Source: Nitrospira sp. (GTDB lineage: Bacteria; Nitrospirota; Nitrospiria; Nitrospirales; Nitrospiraceae). From it: a stretch of DNA of 32,249 nt. Position 1 is the first letter of the stretch. Every line of letters starts with the position of its first letter. Below are positions 23,311 through 31,934 of the stretch, one piece after another. The notes below the pieces were generated by a model that was given only the letters and a program-made list of their open reading frames with translations, made no database searches and had not been told where the DNA came from. The translations under genes and the position numbers were made by a program. The stretch lies in contig JAHBWQ010000023.1 in assembly GCA_019636915.1 (NCBI GenBank), positions 1-32,249 on the forward strand, read 5' to 3'.

Positions 23311-24246
23311 TCATGGCTGAGGGGTGATCTTCGCTGCGGCTTGTAGTGCTTCCGCGACTTCCTTAAAGGACGTGGCTACCTTGTCAAAGTGGGACCCTTT
23401 CTCTAGGATTTCACGGGCTGCCATGCGGATCTGCTCATCGTATTGGGCCACATCGTTGGTCAATTCGCCGAGCTTCGTGAGGGTAGCTCGATAGGTATTG
23501 ACTTCGCGTTCAAGGCTTTGTGTGGTCGTCTGAGCGATCTTGAGCTCTTCCATGGCAACCTGGAGCTGTTGTGTAAGGCGTCCAGCATAGGCTTTACGAT
23601 CTCGTAACTCTGCCTCGAGGGTGGCTAACACATCCCCTGTTTCCCGACGGCGATCCTCTAAGCTCTTGATCGCGAGAATCCATGCGGAAACTTCTCCTGC
23701 TTCGATGGCAGGCGGAGGAGGGAACGGCTGTTCATTTTCAAGAGCGTTCATCGCCGGCTGCAACCATTCAACAAATTTCAAGATGTCACTGAGTTTAATG
23801 TCGGCGAGCGACGACTGCAAGGTCAAAGACGACGGTGCTTTGGAATGATTGGTCGATGGTTGTGATGAGGATCCTTTCCGAGCACTCGCTTTTGAAGCCG
23901 CTTGATGCGTGGTGCAGCGATGATACTCCAGTAAGACGGCGATACAGTGGCGGCACATGGGTTCTTCTGGCGTGGAGCAGGAACATGCTGAAACGAGATG
24001 GCCGTCTTTCAGATTGATCTGTTGTTCGTAGAGGCCGGCATTCCCAATGACAGTTGAGGAGATCTGGGAATCGGTTGCTTCGAGAATGCGGACCCGCTTT
24101 TCCGTCATGTATTGCCGGGCATGGTGAAAAGCGGACGCTTCAGAGATCGCTTGGATCATGTGTGGAACCAACAGATCGAGTCGCTCAGCACTGCAGGGAA
24201 TTCTGTTCGGCATGGATGGGATCCGTGGTGCTCCTCTGAAGGCCAT
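23311..24246 (-). CDS. SWIM zinc-finger coiled-coil protein
   Basis: A 311-residue protein. Near residues 78-105 there is a SWIM-type zinc motif: C88, C90, C98 and H100 in SACSCSTPEEPMCRHC, preceded by the typical YEQQINLKDGHLVSA strand. SWIM domains bind nucleic acid or protein and usually sit on SNF2 helicases or transposases. Here none is attached. The middle (about 115-145) is low-complexity Ser/Ala/Lys. The C-terminal half (about 185-300) is a long coiled coil (for example EVNTYRATLTKLGELTNDVA). Start at 24246 or the ATG at 24213 (MPNRIPCSAERLDLLVPHM); no clear ribosome site favours either. Specific function unknown; a DNA-associated scaffold is one possibility. Confidence 0.75.
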   Translation of the reverse strand: MAFRGAPRIPSMPNRIPCSAERLDLLVPHMIQAISEASAFHHARQYMTEKRVRILEATDSQISSTVIGNAGLYEQQINLKDGHLVSACSCSTPEEPMCRHCIAVLLEYHRCTTHQAASKASARKGSSSQPSTNHSKAPSSLTLQSSLADIKLSDILKFVEWLQPAMNALENEQPFPPPPAIEAGEVSAWILAIKSLEDRRRETGDVLATLEAELRDRKAYAGRLTQQLQVAMEELKIAQTTTQSLEREVNTYRATLTKLGELTNDVAQYDEQIRMAAREILEKGSHFDKVATSFKEVAEALQAAAKITPQP

Positions 24247-24345
24247 AATGGCGTCAGTTTGACGACAGAACCGGAGGCTGTCAAGAAACCTTCAATAGTG
24301 TGCGCTCCTTTATGGGAGAGGGGTTCGAGGTATGGCGAGATCCTC

Positions 24346-25350
24346 CTACCGACAGGGTTTGGCAGGGTTTTGTTTTCCCATCGGGGTGAGCCAGATATAA
24401 TCGGCAATGGCCTCCTGCATCAGCGCTCGAACGTCTTCGGCTCGGCTTGGTTCATATGACATCATGTAGACGGTTGTTTGCGTAATTACACCGGACAGCC
24501 GTCTCGCCACGCGTTTCGGGACCGGGAGGCCATATTGGATGTGTCCGCCTCCCGTATAGCTCAGGATGAGACGGCGAACACCATCTTCAGCGCGGCGGAT
24601 TTCTTGCTGTCGTTGGACCAGTGTCTTGGCCATGCCTTCGTCACGGACCATTGAGGCTTCGTACATTGTCCGATAGTGCTCCTCTGTCCCCCCATGGCAC
24701 CGACGCAGTTGATCAATAATTTTAGTGTGGTACGCGGGATCATCGACGATCTCTTCTTGCGCCATGCCCGATGACGCCCACTCAGGTTCTTGTTTCACTG
24801 GTTCCAACCCCAATTTCAGAACACGGCGGATCAGTGGTTTCGGAGGATTCATGGCACGGACCGGCAGCTTTCCCTCGCGAGCAAACGTGACGAGAGGCCC
24901 ATAATCGCTAAACTCTCCACCCCAATTTTGCTTCCATCGTACCTCATCCAGAAACTCGTCCGACATCGGCTGGGCGCCGGAGGCATAGGAGTCCAATGCC
25001 TCCTGCCCGTCCCATCCGAACATTTCCATACCGATGGTGGGTTCAATCCGATCCACGAGTAGCTGGTTCAGGACTTTCAAGGCTGCTTCGATATGGTAGG
25101 GGTTGTGGTGTTCCTCGCCCAAATAGATGATCTCCGACTGTTCCAGAGATTTAATCCATTCGGGAAACGCAACAACACGGCTCGTTCTGGTGTCCAGGAT
25201 CTGCCAAGGTTGCCATTCAAATTCCGATTCGCCCGTCGGCGAGTCAAGGGGGGGTGTCGCATCGCTGATAGAAGCGGTGAGGAAGCAGAGTACGAGACCC
25301 AGAGCCAGGAGAATCTGTGCACGCTGACGCATGGAAAACAACTTATTCAT
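24346..25350 (-). CDS. ChaN-family (haem/iron-regulated) envelope protein
   Basis: A 334-residue protein with an N-terminal signal peptide (QILLALGLVLCFLTASISDA). Family features are LGEEHHNPYH (residues 77-86), TIGMEMFGWDGQ (about 105-116), a DYGPLVTFAREGKLPVRAMN block and the C-terminal GGGHIQYGLPVPKRVARRL. ChaN in Campylobacter is a haem-binding lipoprotein linked to iron uptake. Here the Cys in the leader sits in LVLC, a poor lipobox, so lipid anchoring is uncertain. The ATG at 25350 has AGGAG 8 nt upstream. No TonB receptor or haem gene lies beside it, so a haem role is only family-level inference. Confidence 0.8.
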   Translation of the reverse strand: MNKLFSMRQRAQILLALGLVLCFLTASISDATPPLDSPTGESEFEWQPWQILDTRTSRVVAFPEWIKSLEQSEIIYLGEEHHNPYHIEAALKVLNQLLVDRIEPTIGMEMFGWDGQEALDSYASGAQPMSDEFLDEVRWKQNWGGEFSDYGPLVTFAREGKLPVRAMNPPKPLIRRVLKLGLEPVKQEPEWASSGMAQEEIVDDPAYHTKIIDQLRRCHGGTEEHYRTMYEASMVRDEGMAKTLVQRQQEIRRAEDGVRRLILSYTGGGHIQYGLPVPKRVARRLSGVITQTTVYMMSYEPSRAEDVRALMQEAIADYIWLTPMGKQNPAKPCR

Positions 25351-25439
25351 AACGCACTCCTATCATACTGCGGATCAAACGAACAAGCCGCCTTGACGGC
25401 AAAGTTGGCGGCCCACTATGCTGGCTCATCCGAATTGAC

Positions 25440-26789
25440 GTGTGCGTCCTCACGGCAAACCACGTGATACCTTCCCCGATAAACTCAAGTGACCCATTCG
25501 AAGCATTTCGCCGTCACATCAGCCAGCGGGCCCACCGCGCTCCCAAGCAGTGGGATGCCTCTCGGGCATTGCTCGAAAAAATCCGGTTCCCCTCCACCGT
25601 CGAACGACTTGTCTGTGCGATCAAAGAACAGTCTCTCCCGGACAGCGTGAAAGCGCTCTTGTTACAGTTGTTCGAGGAGAGGCGGCCGCAGTGTGTGCAG
25701 GACCTCGACGGAGAGCATCTCAAACGGGCGACCGGCCTTCCGCCGGCCAAAGCCATGCGGGCGCTCGCTATTGTGTTCGGATTGGTTCCTGCCCCGACAT
25801 CGAAATGGCCGGTGACGTGCCTCTCCAGCGAGGCGATGGAACAACTGGTGCGTGGTCTGGCCAATCCGTTCGACCTTCTCATGCATACCGACGTGGCCTC
25901 TGTGTTGGATATCGGAGCGGGGGACCTGTCTTTTGCCGAAGAGCTCGCCGATCAGTATGGGCCGCAGCTCCATCAGCGCAATCGGCAGCTCATTTTCCAT
26001 GGTGTGGATCGGCTTGATCCGCACTCACGATTAGGCGGTCCCCTTCACGCAGATCCAAGCAGATTGCGCAGGTTGCAACAGAAACAGGGGCTCTCCTTTG
26101 CCTTCTTTGGTCGTCAGGACATGTTCGATCTGAGTGATCTCGACGGGCAGGACCTCCTCGCGCCGCGCTATACTGTGGCTACCTGTTGGGCTCCGGCCAC
26201 ACCGACCTTTGCGTACGAACCGAGTAGGCTCTCGCCAGCGGTGATTCATGAGGAGCTGCAACGGACGAAGGGTACCTTTCACCTGACGCGGTTTGGGAAA
26301 GAACCGGCGCTGGAAGTGCAGCACGGGACCCGTGCCCTACTCTTTCCACCGTGGAAGTTTGACATCATTGGCCCCCTGGCGCTGTTACGTCTGTTGGCTC
26401 AGCGGAGCTCCCTGTGCCTGCTGGGCTCAGTAGATGATCAGGTGTTCTGGGAAATCCTGGCCCAGTTGCTTGACGGTCTACGCTATCGCCCTCAGGGCGA
26501 ACCGTTTCATTCCGCAAACCTTCCCACCATCTTCGGTGGAATCTACGATCAGCTCATTGACCTACCGATTGGTGCGTCAGCGGACCTCGCTGACCTAGGA
26601 ATCCTTCGGCGTCAGTTGCCATCAGCTGACTCCCCTTCTTCAGAGGACCACTCGACGGGGCTCTTTCGCTATGTCCGCATCAGCCGGGGCGCCACGTTTC
26701 CCGGTATGCCCGCCAGCAGCACCGCGCGCAAGTTTTCAGCCATGACCGAAGAGGTTCCTCCCTGGATGGTCACGCTTGTTCCGGCGTAG
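25440..26789 (+). CDS. Hypothetical protein with methyltransferase-like motif
   Basis: A 449-residue protein I cannot name. Residues 155-163 (VLDIGAGDL) match motif I of SAM-dependent methyltransferases and are followed by an acidic-loop candidate (FHGVDRLDP, about 185-195). The usual motif IV is not obvious: the place where it might fall reads YTVATCWAPATPTFAYEP. The first 130 residues are helical and precede the Rossmann-like part. Start is a GTG at 25440; another GTG at 25464 is possible and no ATG exists near the front. Divergent from the ChaN-like gene and 138 nt before the MoxR gene. Codon use looks native. Could be an rRNA or small-molecule methylase, or an inactive relative. Confidence 0.65.
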   Translation: MCVLTANHVIPSPINSSDPFEAFRRHISQRAHRAPKQWDASRALLEKIRFPSTVERLVCAIKEQSLPDSVKALLLQLFEERRPQCVQDLDGEHLKRATGLPPAKAMRALAIVFGLVPAPTSKWPVTCLSSEAMEQLVRGLANPFDLLMHTDVASVLDIGAGDLSFAEELADQYGPQLHQRNRQLIFHGVDRLDPHSRLGGPLHADPSRLRRLQQKQGLSFAFFGRQDMFDLSDLDGQDLLAPRYTVATCWAPATPTFAYEPSRLSPAVIHEELQRTKGTFHLTRFGKEPALEVQHGTRALLFPPWKFDIIGPLALLRLLAQRSSLCLLGSVDDQVFWEILAQLLDGLRYRPQGEPFHSANLPTIFGGIYDQLIDLPIGASADLADLGILRRQLPSADSPSSEDHSTGLFRYVRISRGATFPGMPASSTARKFSAMTEEVPPWMVTLVPA

Positions 26790-26927
26790 GAACGCCGGAT
26801 GCGGCTTGAGACGTGACATTGCCGACGTGTAGAACACGTGATATTGACCGTCTCCAGACCCTTTGCTAGACTTCACTTGTGTCCGATCACCACGCACGTC
26901 TCCAGTATCTCAGAGCCTAATCCCATC

Positions 26928-27869
26928 ATGACTTCTACTGAGACTATCCGAGCCATCCAGGAGAACATTGCTCGGGTGATCAAAGGGAAACCCCATGTCA
27001 TCGAGATGAGCCTTGTGGCGCTGCTCGCGCGTGGGCATCTCCTGCTCGAAGATGTTCCGGGGGTTGGCAAAACCACGCTGGCCCACAGCCTCGCACGGTC
27101 ACTTGACTGTTCCTTCAAACGGATCCAGTTTACGAGTGATCTGCTGCCGTCCGACATTGTCGGGGTCTCGATTTTCAATCGCCAGAAGCAAGCGTTTGAG
27201 TTCATTCCCGGACCCATTTTCGCGAACATCGTACTGGCGGATGAAATCAATCGCACGACGCCGAAAACCCAGAGCAGTCTCTTGGAAGCGATGAGCGAGG
27301 CGCAGATTTCATTTGATAATAAGACCTACCCGCTCAATCCGCCCTTTATGGTCATTGCGACACAGAACCCCGCTGAGTATCACGGGACCTTTCCCCTTCC
27401 TGAGTCACAACTCGATCGTTTCCTGATGCGGTTGCGCATCGGTTATCCAGCGCCTGAAGAAGAGAAGAAGGTTCTTGAACGAGTCTCGTGCCTACACCCG
27501 GCGGAAGAGTTGCTCCCGCTGTTGACCGCACAAGAAGTCGTTCAGCTGCAGGATCAGGTAGACAAGGTCTTTATGGAGGAAAGCCTGACAGAGTATCTCC
27601 TCGCCATTGTCCGGAGTACCAGGGAGTCAGACCTCTTGTCCCTTGGGGTGAGCACAAGGGGCGCACTTGCATTGAGCCGCGCAGCGAAAGCCCTGGCCCT
27701 TGTGCGGGGACGGACCTATTGTCTGCCGGACGATATTAAAGAGCTTGCCCCGATCGTGCTGTCTCACCGCATCATGGTGGCTCGTCAGGCTGGTCTTCAC
27801 CAACGAAGCTTTGAGCAGGCCGAGCGCATCATCCGCGATTTGATCGACACGATTCCTGTCCCTGTCTAG
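26928..27869 (+). CDS. MoxR-family AAA+ ATPase
   Basis: A 313-residue AAA+ chaperone-type ATPase. Walker A is PGVGKTT (residues 44-50), Walker B IVLADEINRT (101-110), then sensor 1 VIATQNPAEYHGTFPLPE and the arginine-finger region SQLDRFLMR. The C-terminal lid domain is present (STRGALALSRAAKALALVRG). MoxR proteins help assemble or activate complexes and are typically encoded with DUF58 and transglutaminase genes, as here. The frame is open to a GTG at 26838, but the ATG at 26928 (MTSTETIRAIQENI) gives the normal N-terminus. DUF58 follows after 41 nt. Target complex unknown. Confidence 0.92.
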   Translation: MTSTETIRAIQENIARVIKGKPHVIEMSLVALLARGHLLLEDVPGVGKTTLAHSLARSLDCSFKRIQFTSDLLPSDIVGVSIFNRQKQAFEFIPGPIFANIVLADEINRTTPKTQSSLLEAMSEAQISFDNKTYPLNPPFMVIATQNPAEYHGTFPLPESQLDRFLMRLRIGYPAPEEEKKVLERVSCLHPAEELLPLLTAQEVVQLQDQVDKVFMEESLTEYLLAIVRSTRESDLLSLGVSTRGALALSRAAKALALVRGRTYCLPDDIKELAPIVLSHRIMVARQAGLHQRSFEQAERIIRDLIDTIPVPV

Positions 27870-27910
27870 TTCCGTTCTGGCGTCGGGCAGCCCTCACACA
27901 TTGGTGAGAT

Positions 27911-29032
27911 ATGCCGTTTCAGTTGCCGTCGTTCGCTCATCGGGTCTTTCGTTACCGCTCCACACGGATCACATCGGAGGGGCTTCAATTCCTGATCTTT
28001 GCATTGGCGATCGGTATCGCGGCCATTAATACAGGGAACAATCTGTTTTATCTCCTCCTGGCCATGATGTTGAGCCTCATCCTGGTCTCAGGCGTTGCGG
28101 CGGAATACTGTCTGCGGCGACTTGAGCTTCGCCGTCATGTGCCGGACCTCCTCTTCTTGAACACCTCAGTCACCACGGTTCTGGCAGTCAAGAACCGAAA
28201 ATCGCGACTGACCAGTTTTTCGTTGACCCTGTGCGATGTTGGCGAGGGTCAAGCTGTTTTCCCTCAGGTGGAGATTCACGCCCTCCCCCCGGGTGCCAGT
28301 CGACTACTCTCCTACCAATTGACCCCTACACGCCGTGGTAAATTGCACTTGAGCGGTGTTCGAATCAGCACGGAGTTTCCATTCGGACTTTTCACGAAAC
28401 GGGCCTTCTACCCGATGGAGGATGTGACCGTAGTATGCCCGGAGCTCCGGCCGATGAGCGAGCGTCTCCTTCAGGGTTTGTTCGCGGCGGGGTATGAGCA
28501 GGCCGTCCATCGACGAGGGCACGGCAGTGAGCTGTACAATCTTCGTCTGTACCAAGCAGGCGATGACTCACGGAGCATTCATTGGCTCACGACAGCTCGG
28601 ACGTCTCAACTGACGATTCGGGAAACCGAAACAGAAGAACAACGCCGAGCGATCATCCATCTCACAACGAGCGTCCCGGCAAGCCATGACGCCCTGTTTG
28701 AGCGTGCAGTCTCGTTGGCTGCCTCGCTGGTTCAGCATCTGATGCAGCACGGCTACTCCATCCAATTGCGTGTAGGATCAGAGCGCTCTTCCTTTGGGCA
28801 GGGGGCAGCGCATCGCCTTGAGCTCTTCCGAATGCTGGCCCTCTGTCAGCGAAGCACCCCCACGGCAAAGTCTATGGAGCAAGACGAATGGTCGGACGGT
28901 CCTTCCGATCTCGATGGCGGGGGAACGGTGGTGGTCGTACAGGCTTGGTGCGATTCCGAAAGCGGAGAAACTGAATTCCCTCGTGTCTTCATCGATGGAG
29001 AAGTTATCCCTGGAGCGGCCTATGCCACTTAG
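27911..29032 (+). CDS. DUF58 domain membrane protein
   Basis: A 373-residue protein with two N-terminal membrane helices (about residues 27-43 and 45-64: GLQFLIFALAIGIAAINTG, NLFYLLLAMMLSLILVSG). A beta-rich segment follows and then the DUF58 core, with LRLYQAGDDSRSIHW at 211-225 matching the family signature Y.pGD..R.I.W. Related domains have a von Willebrand A-like fold. It is the standard partner of MoxR and TgpA. The ATG at 27911 has GGTGAG close upstream. The C-terminus overlaps the next gene by 11 nt, so translation is coupled. Role inferred: receiver or scaffold for the MoxR ATPase at the inner membrane. Confidence 0.88.
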   Translation: MPFQLPSFAHRVFRYRSTRITSEGLQFLIFALAIGIAAINTGNNLFYLLLAMMLSLILVSGVAAEYCLRRLELRRHVPDLLFLNTSVTTVLAVKNRKSRLTSFSLTLCDVGEGQAVFPQVEIHALPPGASRLLSYQLTPTRRGKLHLSGVRISTEFPFGLFTKRAFYPMEDVTVVCPELRPMSERLLQGLFAAGYEQAVHRRGHGSELYNLRLYQAGDDSRSIHWLTTARTSQLTIRETETEEQRRAIIHLTTSVPASHDALFERAVSLAASLVQHLMQHGYSIQLRVGSERSSFGQGAAHRLELFRMLALCQRSTPTAKSMEQDEWSDGPSDLDGGGTVVVVQAWCDSESGETEFPRVFIDGEVIPGAAYAT

Positions 29033-31223
29033 TCAGGCCCTTCACCTGACCTCCCTGTTGCTGGCATCAGCGTCCTTCATTGGACTCACGTTGGGAGCTG
29101 GTCTGCCGGAATGGCTGGCCGCACTGACCGGTGCGATGCTGATCGCGGTGCTCCTGCGAAACATGGGAATCAAGCCCGTCGAACAATTCACGACGCAGAT
29201 GCCCGTGTCAGCCATTGGATGGAATCTGATCGTCCTTGGCGGCTTTGTAGGGTTTTGGATCGATCTCTTGTGGGTCTCCGGTGAGTTGCTTCCAGCTGGA
29301 CTCCACTTCCTGATGATTCTGATGGTCATCAAGCTCTTCAATCTCCGACTCCGCCGCGACTATTTGCACCTCTACGCGATCAGTCTCGTCGCCATTCTCG
29401 CTTCGGGATCGCTCACGACGGAGCTCTGGTTCGTCCCGATCTTCTCGGTCTACCTGCTCGCGGGCGTGTGGACCCTGCTGCTGTTTCAGTTGACCAGGAC
29501 GTCGGAGGTCAGCGACGATGCCGGAATGGCTCAACCCATCCGACAGGAGGGTTACAACGTGAGCGACCGGGTCTCGTCTCGTTTTTTTTGGATGGCGAAT
29601 GGACTGGCCTTTGGGGCGTTCCTCATCACCGTGGTCATTTTCTTCACCATCCCGCGGGTCAGTGCGGGGATATATCAAAAGGGATTTGGGGAGAATATAC
29701 GTACGTCAGGATTTTCCGATACGGTGAACTTAGGTTCCATCGGATCGATAAAGCGTGACCCCAGCATCGTTATGCGCGTTGAGCTGCCCAGGAGCACGCA
29801 ACGCGATGTCAGGCCGTTGTATATCCGAGGGGTGTCCTTCGATCGCTATGATGGCAAAGTCTGGACGAATCAACTGAGCTATCGACGGAGTCTTCTCGAA
29901 GAGAGTCCTGGCACGTTTGCGTTTCGAAGGAAGCGAGTTGCCCCGCAGTCCGAGCCCGGTGAAGCAATGCAACAGAAAATCTTGCTTGAGCCACTGGATA
30001 CTCCGGTATTGTTTGCCGCGCCGTTCATCGAACGAGTCAGCGGAGCATTCCCCAGTCTCTTCTTCGACGCCACCGGTGCCGTGTATTTGCCCTTCCCGAG
30101 TTCGTCCCGAATTGAATATACGGTCGTCTCCCGTTCCAATAGGCTGGTGCCTGCGGATCTTGGGCCCGAGCCAGGGCTCTATCCTGAATGGGTGGTCAGA
30201 CAATACCTGCAGCTCCCTCGTCAGACAGACCGGATCAGCGCATTGGCAAGAGATGTGACGCGGGAGCAACACAATCCATATGAAAAGGCTGGCGCGATTC
30301 AAGCGTATTTAACCCAGAACTATCGGTACAGTCTGGATGCCCCGCTTGCCGAGCAGGATCAACCGCTCGAAGAATTCCTCTTCTCAAGAAAAACCGGCTA
30401 CTGCGAACACTATGCCACCGCGATGGTCATGATGCTCCGGACCGTTGGGATTCCCGCTCGCCTGGTGACAGGGTTTTTGGCCACGGAATGGAACAGCTAC
30501 GGAAGTTACTACGTTGTGAGGCAGCAGGATGCCCATGCGTGGGTCGAAGTGTATCTGCCTCATTCCGGCTGGATCAGGATGGATCCCACTCCCACCGCCG
30601 AGGACAGTCCGGGCATTGGAGGTACGGTATGGCAGGTGTTCGGGCCTATCATGGACAACCTCAGGCTCCAATGGAACCGATTGTTTGTCCAGTATAGCGC
30701 GGCGGACCAATTGGCCGTTGTTCAAGAATTGAAGGCTGAAGGGATGTCGGTTCGCAATAAGGCCTTGGATTCGATGAGCGCGCTGTTCGGCACTTTTATG
30801 GCGGTCCTGAGTGGGATCGTGACTCATGATGTGTCACAGATTCGGATTGGGCTCTTTGGAGAGATCATCGGCTTCGCCCTGATGAGTCTGGCTGTCCTCT
30901 TCTGGCTGGGGCGGAAGAGGCCATGGGCGGCCTGGAGTTTCTCGAGAAAGGACTACAGTAACGAGCTGGTTATCACACAACTCTATCGTCGTATGCACAC
31001 CTACCTGTCTGGGCAAGGACTTTCAAGATCGATAGCGCTCACACCACTCGAGTTGGTCGAGATCACTCAGGTGCGGTGGAAGGAAGCCCATTCAGCGGTG
31101 GCCTCTATCACGGAACTCTATTGTCGGAGCCGATTTGGCCATCTTCCGGTCAATCAAGAGGATTTGAAACATGCGGAAGCCCACCTCCGTCGTCTCCTCG
31201 AATTAAGGAAGCCACCGGCCTGA
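29022..31223 (+). CDS. TgpA-like membrane transglutaminase (DUF3488/DUF4129 type)
   Basis: A 733-residue inner-membrane protein. About six helices fill residues 1-210 (for example LTSLLLASASFIGLTLGAGL). An extracytoplasmic region with a transglutaminase-like domain follows: the triad is Cys461 in TGYCEHYA, His505 in DAHAWVEV and Asp521 in RMDPTP. A late helix (about 620-640, IIGFALMSLAVLFWLG) and a cytoplasmic C-terminal DUF4129-like region complete it. The open frame runs back to 28794 inside DUF58, but the ATG at 29022 has TGGAG 6 nt upstream and gives the normal hydrophobic N-terminus. The Pseudomonas homologue TgpA is essential for viability. Here it is the last gene of the MoxR-DUF58-TgpA set and converges with tRNA-Gly. 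Confidence 0.9.
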   Translation: MPLSQALHLTSLLLASASFIGLTLGAGLPEWLAALTGAMLIAVLLRNMGIKPVEQFTTQMPVSAIGWNLIVLGGFVGFWIDLLWVSGELLPAGLHFLMILMVIKLFNLRLRRDYLHLYAISLVAILASGSLTTELWFVPIFSVYLLAGVWTLLLFQLTRTSEVSDDAGMAQPIRQEGYNVSDRVSSRFFWMANGLAFGAFLITVVIFFTIPRVSAGIYQKGFGENIRTSGFSDTVNLGSIGSIKRDPSIVMRVELPRSTQRDVRPLYIRGVSFDRYDGKVWTNQLSYRRSLLEESPGTFAFRRKRVAPQSEPGEAMQQKILLEPLDTPVLFAAPFIERVSGAFPSLFFDATGAVYLPFPSSSRIEYTVVSRSNRLVPADLGPEPGLYPEWVVRQYLQLPRQTDRISALARDVTREQHNPYEKAGAIQAYLTQNYRYSLDAPLAEQDQPLEEFLFSRKTGYCEHYATAMVMMLRTVGIPARLVTGFLATEWNSYGSYYVVRQQDAHAWVEVYLPHSGWIRMDPTPTAEDSPGIGGTVWQVFGPIMDNLRLQWNRLFVQYSAADQLAVVQELKAEGMSVRNKALDSMSALFGTFMAVLSGIVTHDVSQIRIGLFGEIIGFALMSLAVLFWLGRKRPWAAWSFSRKDYSNELVITQLYRRMHTYLSGQGLSRSIALTPLELVEITQVRWKEAHSAVASITELYCRSRFGHLPVNQEDLKHAEAHLRRLLELRKPPA

Positions 31224-31308
31224 TGTCGTGAGACTGACCAGGTCTAGACCCCAATCAAATAGTTACCGCGCGCAAAGCCGAGAAAATGAAGAGTTGCGAG
31301 GCAGATAT

Positions 31309-31383
31309 TGGAGCGGGAAAAGGGATTTGAACCCTCGACCCTCGCCTTGGCAAGGCGATGCTCTACCACTGAGCTATTCCCGC
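31309..31383 (-). tRNA. tRNA-Gly (GCC anticodon), CCA encoded
   Basis: Read on the - strand: acceptor GCGGGAA (31383-31377) pairs with TTCCCGC (31319-31313), D-arm TAGCTCAGTGGTAGAGC, anticodon loop TTGCCAA with anticodon GCC inside a TCGCC/GGCGA stem, T-arm GAGGG-TTCAAAT-CCCTT. The discriminator is T and CCA is encoded at 31311-31309. The structure is complete and unbroken. Confidence 0.96.
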
Positions 31384-31403
31384 TCCCCAAAGATCAGGGG
31401 CGG

Positions 31404-31432
31404 AGTGTACTGACCTCTCAACTTACTGTCAA
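31404..31432 (-). promoter_or_regulatory. Sigma-70 promoter of tRNA-Gly
   Basis: On the - strand a perfect -35 TTGACA (31432-31427), a 17-bp spacer and TACACT (31409-31404) as -10, about 20 nt before the tRNA 5' end. This is the best housekeeping promoter in the window. Confidence 0.75.
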
Positions 31433-31561
31433 GCTACGATTCTTCCCACATCTGCAGTCGAGCAACGTTCCTTCCATCGTCACCTCAACGACATATGATA
31501 CCAATTGGTAACATGATAAGTTCTGATTCTATTAATTAATAAAAACATCAATCTTAATATC

Positions 31562-31590
31562 AATTTACATCAAGTGATCGAATGTAAATT
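31562..31590. promoter_or_regulatory. Perfect 9-bp inverted repeat upstream of nxrA
   Basis: AATTTACAT (31562-31570) and ATGTAAATT (31582-31590) are perfect reverse complements with an 11-nt spacer. The arms are spaced about two helical turns centre to centre, suited to a dimeric regulator. It lies 345 bp before the nxrA start, a distance compatible with an upstream activator. Confidence 0.55.
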
Positions 31591-31750
31591 TCTAGACCAT
31601 CTGCTTGATGACAACTGCTGTGATACGTAGACTACTCAAACGGTTGGCGAGGAATAGCTCGAGCATGGTCACTTGGTAAAACCAATAAATATCCATACTA
31701 TTAATGAGTTATAAGTCAAAATTCTCAATTGAGGCAGGTCTGAGTGTAGA

Positions 31751-31766
31751 TGGTTTGAATCTTGCG
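31751..31766 (+). promoter_or_regulatory. Candidate sigma-54 promoter of nxrA
   Basis: TGGTTTGAATCTTGCG keeps GG at -24 and GC at -12 with the required 10 bp between them and the TTGC half, but lacks the usual CAC after TGG. It would give a leader of about 160 nt. Together with the distant inverted repeat it fits an enhancer-dependent layout, but one weak match is not proof. Confidence 0.35.
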
Positions 31767-31934
31767 AATAGCCTTCTGCTGAGACGGTTGTGTCACGGGG
31801 GTATATGTATTGCCTGTCTTGTCAGTTCCCTGTTCGTGACGAACGCTCTGAAAGGGCTCTTGAATTAGGTAAGAAGGAAATCAACAAGAAGAAAAGCTTC
31901 GTTCAAGTTCACGTCATGTGAGGAGGTATTCACA

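Larger units (their letters stand above)
31433..31934 (+). promoter_or_regulatory. AT-rich control region upstream of nxrA
   Basis: About 500 bp without a gene. Roughly 31500-31600 and 31670-31730 are clearly richer in A and T than the flanking genes. It contains a perfect inverted repeat (31562-31590), a -24/-12-like sequence (31751-31766) and a strong ribosome site at 31921-31926. No leader peptide was recognised. Confidence 0.5.

Noticed and set aside
26825..26839. ACGTGT-AGA-ACACGT palindrome before the MoxR gene
   Set aside because: Short and isolated; no promoter boxes or second copy nearby to support a regulatory role.
28794..29021. N-terminal extension of the transglutaminase gene into DUF58
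   Set aside because: The ATG at 29022 has a good ribosome site and gives the expected hydrophobic start; the extension is the DUF58 gene read in another frame.
31241..31250. GGTCTAGACC palindrome after tgpA
   Set aside because: A 10-bp palindrome without loop or T-run is not a terminator; likely chance.
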